This document shows, piece by piece, positions 57,874-64,000 of a stretch of 64,000 nucleotides of DNA. Both the position numbers and the translations under genes were made by a program. Location of the stretch: positions 1 to 64,000 of the forward strand of contig NZ_JAHCLR010000014.1 in NCBI RefSeq assembly GCF_018455725.1. The letters are read 5' to 3'. The notes below the pieces were generated by a model. The model did no database searches, had not been told where the DNA came from, and saw only the letters and a program-made list of their open reading frames with translations. Within the stretch, counting starts at the first letter, position 1. Every line of letters starts with the position of its first letter. The DNA comes from Mycolicibacter acidiphilus. Lineage in GTDB: Bacteria; Actinomycetota; Actinomycetes; Mycobacteriales; Mycobacteriaceae.

Positions 57874-60800
57874 TCAGGCGGCAGCCTGCACCGTGATCTC
57901 GGAGATCTGCGCGCGGTTCTCCCCGTCGATGGTGCCCAGCGTGCAGATCCACACCAGCAGGTTCGACGTTGGTGACGTCGCGTCCACGGTGATCTTGTTC
58001 GCCCCGTTCTGCATCGCCTTGGCCGGCGCCAGGACCTTGGTGTCCTCGAGTGCCGCCGGCTTCGGCGTCGACGCGGACCGGATCTCGATCCGGGTGCCGG
58101 CGCCGGTGAGGTTGATCGTCACGGTGCTGACCACGGTCGGCTTCGGCAGTTGCAGCATCAGCCCGACGCCGCTCTTGAAGTTCGGGAACGGCACCGGGTC
58201 GTGATAGGTGTCGGTCGACCAGGAGGTGCCCGGACTGCCGTCGATCGCAAGCCCGGCGTCCTGCGGGCGGTCTGCTTCGCCGCCGGGGGAGAAGACCGTC
58301 ACCTGCACCGGTTTGACGGTGCTGCCGGGGGTGGTGTGCGGGGCGTGCGACGACACCGCCGTCGGGCTGCCCAGCCCGAGTCCGGTCTTGTCCAGCCCGT
58401 TGACGTCGCCGAAGATCCGGTTCAGCACCGAGGCCAGCACCAGCAGGGCGACCAGGATGATGGCGCCGCCGATGCCCGCGCCGATCAGCACCCGTCGTCG
58501 CCGCAGCGCCCGGACCTCCGGATCCGCCGCAGCCGGTGGGGCCGGGCTCCGGGCCGGGAGCTCCTCGGTGACGGTGTCGGGCGGTTCGGCATGCTCGGCC
58601 ACCGCGGTGGCCTGCTGCAGCAGGTTGGCCAGCGTCGACGCACCGCGCATCCCGCCGTTCGCCGCCAGGGCCTGGGTGGTGGCCGCAGCGATCTGGAACG
58701 GAATCGCCGGGTTGACGGTGTCGGGGCTGACCGGGTTCCCGGCGGCGTCAAGCGCGGCCGGGGCCAACTCGCAGTCCCCGGTCTCCGGCAGCGGCCACCG
58801 ATTCACCAGCAGCGCGTAGAGGGCCGCGCCCAGCCCGCGGATGTCGTCCTCGGGAGTCGTCTCGGGCATCGTCGCCGGGAAGGCCAGGCTGACGTCGCCG
58901 TCGATGCTGACCCGGATCCGGGCCGGGTCGTCGATCGACAGGGTGACGCCGCTGCGGTGCGCCGACTCGGTGGCCGCCGTCAGCGCCAGCAGTGCCCTAG
59001 CAGCTCCGACCGGCGCCGGGGCGGTGCCCGCCACCTCGCTCAGCGCCGCGCCGCGTACCCATTCGGCCACCACCAGACCGCCACCGCCGACCCGCACCAC
59101 GTCGAGCACCCGGGCGATGCCCGGCAAGCTGATCTGTCCCAGCCGCTGGGTGCGGGCCAGGATGCCGTTCAGCTCGTCCTCCGGCATGGTCTGATCCGGG
59201 TCGATGAACGTCAGCGCCACCTGCCGGCCCAGCGCGGTGTCCTGCGCCTGCCAGAACTCCAGTTCACCGGTGGCTCCGTGGCAGACCAGCAGCCGGTAGC
59301 GGCCGCCGGCGATGCTGAGGCCGGGGACGAGCTGCGCGTCCGCGCTGCGCGGCCGGGATCGCGGCGGAGCAACGGGGTCGGCTGCGACGCGGCCGCCGGT
59401 GTCCTCCACGGGGATGTTGCCCACCTCCGCCCCTTTCGGTCTCCCGTCACCGGCGATGGTGTCCGGCGGCGTGTGCTGACCGGTCCCGCGCAACCGGGCC
59501 GGATCCGGTGCGAGCAAACGATCCCGCTCAGCGTACGGGACAGCCGGGTCCGGGGACGGCGGGTTCGGAATCAAGATCTGTCGGGTGGGCGCACCGGCGC
59601 CGAGCCGGGCGCGGACCGCCGCCAGCGCCGCCTGGGCCTCGGGCACTCGGCCGCGGAGCAGTACCGCGGCGATCACCGGCAGCATGATCAGCGTCAGCAG
59701 CACCAGCCGCAGCATCGACCCGGCCCCACCGTGCTCGGTCAGATCCCGCAGCCCGAGCACCCGGTCGGCGATCTCGGCGATCAGCCCGGCCAGCAGCGAC
59801 CCGGTGACCGTGACGAGCACCGTCCGCAGCACCTCGGGCCCGACCAGCCCCCGGTGCGTGGGCTGCGGCCCCAGGTCGGCGATCGGCAGCAGCGCGCGGC
59901 GCAGCAGCAGATGCCCGACCACCGCGCCGGCGGTGAACCCGAGCCCGTTGGCCAGACCCAGATAGCCGGCGACCAGGTCCGGGTTGTCGGTCAGGTGCGG
60001 AGCCAGGACCGAGGCGACGATCTTCACCGCGGTGATCACCACGATCATCGCGATCGGAGTCCAGGGCTGCTCCCGGGCGTAGAACACCCGCAGCTGCAGC
60101 AGCACCAGCGCGTAGGGGATCAGCGTGAACGCCGACAGCGACACCGCGACACCCAGGTAGCCGGCGTCGACGTCGCCGAAGTTGCCGTAGGCGAACAGCG
60201 CACTGCCGATCGCCGGGCCGCCGACCGTCATCACCGCCACGATCGGGATCAGCGTGATCATCATCAGCCGGGTCGCCAGCGACAGGTCGGCCAGCACCGC
60301 GCGAGTGTCGTCGGCGGCCGCGTTTCGGCTCAACCGCGGCATCACCACCGTCAGCACGGTCACGCCGATCATCCCGAACGGCAGCTGCAGCAGCAGCCAG
60401 GCGTAGTAGTAGATCGCCGGGCCGGACGCCGCCGCGGTGCTGGCGATCTGGTTGGTGACGATCAGCCCGACCTGGCTGATCAGCACGTACAGCACCATCG
60501 CGGCGGCCATCGCGCCGAATTTCCTCAGCCGGTCGTCGATGCCCCACAGCGGTCGCAGGCTGATCCGTTCGGCGCGGATCGCCACCAGCAGCACCGCGGT
60601 CTGAGCGACGACGCCGGCGGTGGTGCCGATGCCGAGCACCAGCAGTTTGGCGTTGCCCATCCGCACCGGGTCGACCGACAGCTCGCCGGGCACCAGCAGG
60701 TAGATCACCAGGGTGACGATCGCGACGACGTTGTTGATCACCGGCGCCCAGGCCGGCGCCCCGAAGATGTTGCGGTTGTTCAGGATCGCCATGAACACCG

Positions 60801-61257
60801 ACGACAGGCCGTAGCAGATCACCTGCGGCAGCAGCAGGTAGGCGAAGGCGACCGTCAGCGGCTCGTTGACCTGCGGGTCCCCGCCCAGCATCAGCCGGAC
60901 CAGCAGCGGCGCCGCCGCCACCGAGATCACCGTGGTGGCCAGCAGCAGCGCGGTGGACAGCGTGACCAGCCGGCGCACGAACGCCGCCCCGCCGTCGGCG
61001 TCGTCGCGTTCGGCGCGGGCCAACACCGGCACGAAGATCGCGGTGAACGTCGCCTCCAGCACCAGCGCGGCGATCTGGTTCGGCAGCTGATTGGCCACCG
61101 AGAACGCACTGGACAGCGCGGCGCCCAGGATCGCGGCCAGCAGCACGATCCGGATGAACCCGGTGATCCGGCTGACCAGCGTCGCCAGCGCCATCCCCCA
61201 GGACCGCGACACCACCGCGGCGTCGGTCAGTTCCGGGCGCCGCCCGGCCGCGCTCAC
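57874..61257 (-). CDS. murJ: Lipid II flippase MurJ fused to pseudokinase and extracytoplasmic domains (MviN)
   Basis: An 1127-residue three-part protein. Residues ~10-530 form the MurJ/MviN flippase (about 14-15 TM), which moves lipid II outward. A linker and a cytoplasmic kinase-like domain (about 650-900, RYRLLVCHGATGELEFWQAQD) follow. The latter lacks a proper VAIK Lys (VALTFID), HRD and DFG, so it is a pseudokinase; in Mtb its phosphorylation by PknB recruits FhaA. A last TM (about 945-965) leads to an external carbohydrate-binding-like domain. GTG 61257 overlaps the upstream gene's TGA. A start further upstream is not supported. Confidence 0.95.
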   Translation of the reverse strand: MSAAGRRPELTDAAVVSRSWGMALATLVSRITGFIRIVLLAAILGAALSSAFSVANQLPNQIAALVLEATFTAIFVPVLARAERDDADGGAAFVRRLVTLSTALLLATTVISVAAAPLLVRLMLGGDPQVNEPLTVAFAYLLLPQVICYGLSSVFMAILNNRNIFGAPAWAPVINNVVAIVTLVIYLLVPGELSVDPVRMGNAKLLVLGIGTTAGVVAQTAVLLVAIRAERISLRPLWGIDDRLRKFGAMAAAMVLYVLISQVGLIVTNQIASTAAASGPAIYYYAWLLLQLPFGMIGVTVLTVVMPRLSRNAAADDTRAVLADLSLATRLMMITLIPIVAVMTVGGPAIGSALFAYGNFGDVDAGYLGVAVSLSAFTLIPYALVLLQLRVFYAREQPWTPIAMIVVITAVKIVASVLAPHLTDNPDLVAGYLGLANGLGFTAGAVVGHLLLRRALLPIADLGPQPTHRGLVGPEVLRTVLVTVTGSLLAGLIAEIADRVLGLRDLTEHGGAGSMLRLVLLTLIMLPVIAAVLLRGRVPEAQAALAAVRARLGAGAPTRQILIPNPPSPDPAVPYAERDRLLAPDPARLRGTGQHTPPDTIAGDGRPKGAEVGNIPVEDTGGRVAADPVAPPRSRPRSADAQLVPGLSIAGGRYRLLVCHGATGELEFWQAQDTALGRQVALTFIDPDQTMPEDELNGILARTQRLGQISLPGIARVLDVVRVGGGGLVVAEWVRGAALSEVAGTAPAPVGAARALLALTAATESAHRSGVTLSIDDPARIRVSIDGDVSLAFPATMPETTPEDDIRGLGAALYALLVNRWPLPETGDCELAPAALDAAGNPVSPDTVNPAIPFQIAAATTQALAANGGMRGASTLANLLQQATAVAEHAEPPDTVTEELPARSPAPPAAADPEVRALRRRRVLIGAGIGGAIILVALLVLASVLNRIFGDVNGLDKTGLGLGSPTAVSSHAPHTTPGSTVKPVQVTVFSPGGEADRPQDAGLAIDGSPGTSWSTDTYHDPVPFPNFKSGVGLMLQLPKPTVVSTVTINLTGAGTRIEIRSASTPKPAALEDTKVLAPAKAMQNGANKITVDATSPTSNLLVWICTLGTIDGENRAQISEITVQAAA

Positions 61258-63647
61258 GCTGCCCCGCCCGGTTCGGGACGATCCAGGTCCGCGCGGTCGG
61301 GCTGACCGCGGAACCGGTGCCACAGCCGCCGCGCGGTCAGCGCGATCAGCACCGCGGCGGCGGTGATCGTGATCAGGAACAGCACCATGCCGTAGGCGTT
61401 GGAGTGCACCGACAGCCGCGCCGGCTCACCCAGTGGCAGCCCGTCGGGTGTGCGCAGCGCGACGTCGACGACGAAGTACTGGTTGACCCGCACTTCGACC
61501 GGCACCCGCAGCGGCAGATACCCCGGTGGCAGTTCGATCTCCCCGACGTCGGCCACCGCCATGCCCGGCGGGGCGTCGACCTGCAGCCGCACCCGGATCG
61601 GCACCGTCAGGTTGTTGCGCAGCGCCAGCGGCAGCGGGCTGTGCTCGGTGGCCAGCGTGTACGACCCGGCTGGGTTGACGATGGTGACCGCGGCGAACAT
61701 GTCGGCGATGGTGCCGCCGACGATCCGCAGCCGCTCGGCGGCCAGGTCGTTGCGCTGGTCGGGGGGCTGGGACTGGCTCAGCGCCCGCAGCATGTCCTCG
61801 CGCAGCGGCGCGGTGTACTGCAGGCCGGTCAGACCGGTGCGCGGATCGGGGGCCAGCGCGGCGGTCAGCCCCCACAGCCGGCCGATGTCGGCGCGGATGG
61901 CGTCGATGACGGTGGTGTCGAAGCCACCGGCCTGCTGCTCCCGGGCCGGCGGGTGGGTCGCCGCGCCGGTGGCGGCGCGGGCCGCGGCGATCAGGTCGGG
62001 CAGTGGCTGCGGCTCGGCCAGCCCGGACCGCAGCGCCGTGCCCAGCGTGGTCAGCACCGCCTGGGCGTCGTCGGCGTGGGGTTTCCAGTACGCCGGCGGC
62101 AGCAGGATCCCGGCCCGCGGCGAATCCGGGCTGTCCAGGCTGTCCGCCGGTTCCAGGGTGCGCCACAGGATCGACCCCAGCGCGTCCTGGCGGCGGGCGA
62201 CAGCCGAGTCGTGACCGACCCGGACCGTCAGGGACGGGTCCAGGTAGGTGGGCTCCACCGGATCGGTGCCCAGGGCCGCCAGCGCCGCACCGACGGCCGG
62301 GTCGAACGGCGCCAGCACCACCCGCGGCGTGTACCGACGCGGCATCAGATCGGTGGTGGTCGACGCCCCGGTGGCCGAATCCTGGGCCGAGCAGTCACCG
62401 GCCGCGATCACCACCACCTCGGAGGCGTCCGGGTTGGTCGGGGTCGCCCGGGTGTCGGCCTGCGCCCCGAGCAGGTTCACCGCGCCGGCGGTGAGCCGAC
62501 CGTCGCCGAGCAGCACCGCCCCGCGGATCGACGCGGTCTGCAGGATCCGGTCGACGATGTCGGCGGGGTCGCGCACAGCGGCCGCGTCCAGGCCGGGGTC
62601 GCCGACCCGGGCCAGCGCCGTCAGATCGGCCTGCGCGTAGGGCGTCGCGGTGACGCAGGTGCGTTGCGCCAGCCGGCGCAGCCGGTCCAGCCACGCCGCC
62701 GCGGTCCGCTGGCCGGCGCCGGGGTCGCCGTCGGCCACGACGTAGCCGCCGGTCATGGCGTTGACCGTGACCAGTAGGTCCGGGTCGGTGGCCAGGCAGA
62801 GCGACCGCGCGAGCACCCCGCCGGGGTCGACGGACGGGCTGGTGGCGAACTCGGCGGCGGACAGCAGCGCGTCGAGGCGTCCGCCGGGGGCCAGCGACGT
62901 CGCCAGGTCGTCGTCGGTCAGCCGGATCGGTAGCGTGCCGCCGGGTGCACCGGGCGCCAGCCGGGGCCGGTCGGCCAGCGGCCACAGCATGGTCAGCCGC
63001 ATCGGCGCGGAGGTGTCGGGGGCGACGGCGCCGGCGAACGGGCCGGTGCCGCCGGGTGTCCGGGGCAGGCCCACCACCGGCAGCAGGAAGCGGGCGTCGT
63101 CGAGTCGGGCCGGTTCGCCGAAGTCGGGGGTGCCGTTGACGTTGACCAGCACCGGGTACACCCCGGGCCGCTCGATGTCGAGGCCGGCCGGGTTTGTCGG
63201 GCCGCCCGCGCGCAGCGGAGCCGTCACGGTGAACCGGGCGTTCTGACCGCGCTGCAGTTCGTCGGCGACGGTGCTGAACACACCCACCGGCCGGTACTGG
63301 TCGTTGGTGCCGTCCAGATTGGTGCGCAGGCCCGCCGACGACGCGACGGCACCGGCCTGCTCGAGGCGCACCATCACGTCGTGCACCGGCCGGTCGCCGA
63401 CGTTGGTGACGGTGCCGGCGACCGTCACCGTCGGGGGACTGGTGGTGGTGACGACGTCCGGGGTGACCCGGTCGATGCGGATCTCGACGAACGGCGAACC
63501 GTCCGGTTCGCCGGTGCCGGCGTGCGGCGCGCCGGTCGCCACGGCCATGCCGGCCAGCAGGCCGGCAGCCAGGATTGTCACCGCGGTGAAGCGGACTGCC
63601 AGCACCCGCCGGGTCAGACCCTCACCGCATCGTCGCAGCCGGGTCAC
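61254..63647 (-). CDS. Large membrane-anchored secreted protein (Rv3909-like, DUF6049)
   Basis: A 797-residue protein with an N-terminal signal/anchor (residues ~12-36, [26 protein letters not shown]), a long extracytoplasmic region (beta-rich at both ends, with four Cys in SLCLATD, RTCVTA, GDCSAQ and similar), and a C-terminal TM (about 752-775) with a basic cytoplasmic end. Near the C-terminus is a beta-sandwich of the alpha-galactosidase NEW3 kind. It is coupled to murJ (GTGA) and to the Nudix gene upstream (GTGA at 63644-63647), and is always next to murJ in actinobacteria, suggesting a shared wall-synthesis role. Length matches Mtb Rv3909 (~802). Confidence 0.88.
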   Translation of the reverse strand: MTRLRRCGEGLTRRVLAVRFTAVTILAAGLLAGMAVATGAPHAGTGEPDGSPFVEIRIDRVTPDVVTTTSPPTVTVAGTVTNVGDRPVHDVMVRLEQAGAVASSAGLRTNLDGTNDQYRPVGVFSTVADELQRGQNARFTVTAPLRAGGPTNPAGLDIERPGVYPVLVNVNGTPDFGEPARLDDARFLLPVVGLPRTPGGTGPFAGAVAPDTSAPMRLTMLWPLADRPRLAPGAPGGTLPIRLTDDDLATSLAPGGRLDALLSAAEFATSPSVDPGGVLARSLCLATDPDLLVTVNAMTGGYVVADGDPGAGQRTAAAWLDRLRRLAQRTCVTATPYAQADLTALARVGDPGLDAAAVRDPADIVDRILQTASIRGAVLLGDGRLTAGAVNLLGAQADTRATPTNPDASEVVVIAAGDCSAQDSATGASTTTDLMPRRYTPRVVLAPFDPAVGAALAALGTDPVEPTYLDPSLTVRVGHDSAVARRQDALGSILWRTLEPADSLDSPDSPRAGILLPPAYWKPHADDAQAVLTTLGTALRSGLAEPQPLPDLIAAARAATGAATHPPAREQQAGGFDTTVIDAIRADIGRLWGLTAALAPDPRTGLTGLQYTAPLREDMLRALSQSQPPDQRNDLAAERLRIVGGTIADMFAAVTIVNPAGSYTLATEHSPLPLALRNNLTVPIRVRLQVDAPPGMAVADVGEIELPPGYLPLRVPVEVRVNQYFVVDVALRTPDGLPLGEPARLSVHSNAYGMVLFLITITAAAVLIALTARRLWHRFRGQPDRADLDRPEPGGAA

Positions 63648-64000
63648 GAGCCCAACCCGCGACCGTTCTTCCGGTCCGGTGCGTGTTTGTCGGGGCGGAT
63701 GTTGCGGGTCCGCGAATGCGTTTGTGGCCGCCGCCACGGCGCGGACACCGGCAGCGGCGGCAGCGCGGCCGGGCCGTCGGACTGCAGCCGGTCGATCAGT
63801 TCGTCGGCGACCAGGGCCAGCCGCCGTTCGTCGGCGTAGGCCAGCCGGGACGGCAGTTCCCGGATCGGCACCCACGCCACCTCGGCGACCTCCATGTCGT
63901 CGTCGCAGAGTTCCCCGCTGGAGAACCGCATCAGATAGTGATGCACGGTCTTGTGCACCCGGCGGCCCTCGGTGACGAACCAGTAGTCGATGCTGCCCAG
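63644..64000 (-). CDS. mutT4: Nudix hydrolase, C-terminal part (MutT4-like), runs off the window
   Basis: Only the last 118 codons are inside the window; the frame is open to base 64000 ([26 protein letters not shown]). The Nudix box itself lies beyond the edge; visible are a beta-strand set ([28 protein letters not shown]) and a basic tail (RKNGRGLGS). Neighbours and sequence fit Mtb Rv3908 (MutT4), which hydrolyses (d)NTP-type or related substrates. Its TGA overlaps the next gene's GTG. Confidence 0.82.
   Translation of the reverse strand: MGSIDYWFVTEGRRVHKTVHHYLMRFSSGELCDDDMEVAEVAWVPIRELPSRLAYADERRLALVADELIDRLQSDGPAALPPLPVSAPWRRPQTHSRTRNIRPDKHAPDRKNGRGLGS

Noticed and set aside
58150-61305. 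Long open frame (1051 codons) on the plus strand opposite murJ
   Set aside because: Gln/Arg/His-rich translation typical of antisense in GC-rich DNA; murJ is clearly real.

Overview
The window is a GC-rich actinobacterial chromosome segment centred on the replication origin. It is almost certainly from the Mycobacteriaceae: it carries PPE and PE-PPE proteins, an MmpS/MmpL pair, a WhiB5-like regulator, CrgA, the PknA/PknB-PstP-FhaA/FhaB cluster, a MurJ fused to a pseudokinase domain, and the gene order found around oriC in Mycobacterium tuberculosis, inverted here. The many GTG and TTG starts, and the leftmost accessory genes (CelA1-like cellulase, TetR-MmpSL, GntR block), fit an environmental Mycolicibacterium-like species. 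The species cannot be named from the sequence. Mtb gene names below are recalled from the literature and were not searched.

Layout. 0-17 kb is a mosaic of accessory genes: rhomboid protease, methyltransferase, secreted proteins, PE-PPE hydrolase, two tandem PPE genes, a TetR/MmpS/MmpL efflux or lipid-export unit, a Tat-exported protein, an SDR, a GntR/methyltransferase/2OG-dioxygenase block and a GH6 cellulase. 17-22.8 kb matches Mtb Rv0022c-Rv0030: WhiB5, an XRE regulator, an NlpC/P60 hydrolase, and a chain of type VII secretion-associated proteins (DUF4226, EspC-like, DUF2694-like, DUF5631/5632) with no secretion apparatus nearby. 22.9-33 kb is tRNA-Leu followed by the translationally coupled fhaA-fhaB-pstP-rodA-pbpA-pknA-pknB set for growth and septum signalling. 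33-36.3 kb has trpG, a DUF881 protein, crgA, a PH-domain protein, ppiA, tRNA-Ala and tRNA-Ile. 36.3-47 kb is the replication block: a DUF3566 protein, gyrA, gyrB, a DUF721 protein, recF, dnaN, oriC, dnaA. 47-53 kb runs away from the origin: rpmH, rnpA, yidD, yidC, jag, rsmG, parA, parB, with three parS sites. 53-64 kb has an acetyltransferase-like gene, then cwlM, trxC, trxB, a short anti-sigma-M homologue, sigM, murJ, an Rv3909-like giant secreted or membrane protein, and the 3' end of a Nudix gene (mutT4).

How the genes work together. Initiation (DnaA, DnaN, oriC), supercoiling (GyrAB), origin segregation (ParABS) and the peptidoglycan growth machine sit within 40 kb. PknB and PknA sense and phosphorylate, and PstP reverses. 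FhaA, CwlM and MurJ, known partners of PknB signalling that control MurA and lipid II flipping, are encoded on either side of the origin. RodA/PbpA make the wall, and CrgA links it to the divisome. YidC, RnpA, L34 and RsmG supply translation and membrane insertion.

The points most worth a second look are: the orphan T7SS-like/NlpC-P60 operon; a 27-bp-unit expansion in FhaA; an RsmA homologue that appears to lack its sigma-binding half; parS sites built into coding sequence; a DnaA-trio-like element in oriC; and several striking inverted repeats (19-bp perfect arms at 35.4 kb; operator pairs next to the TetR and GntR genes).
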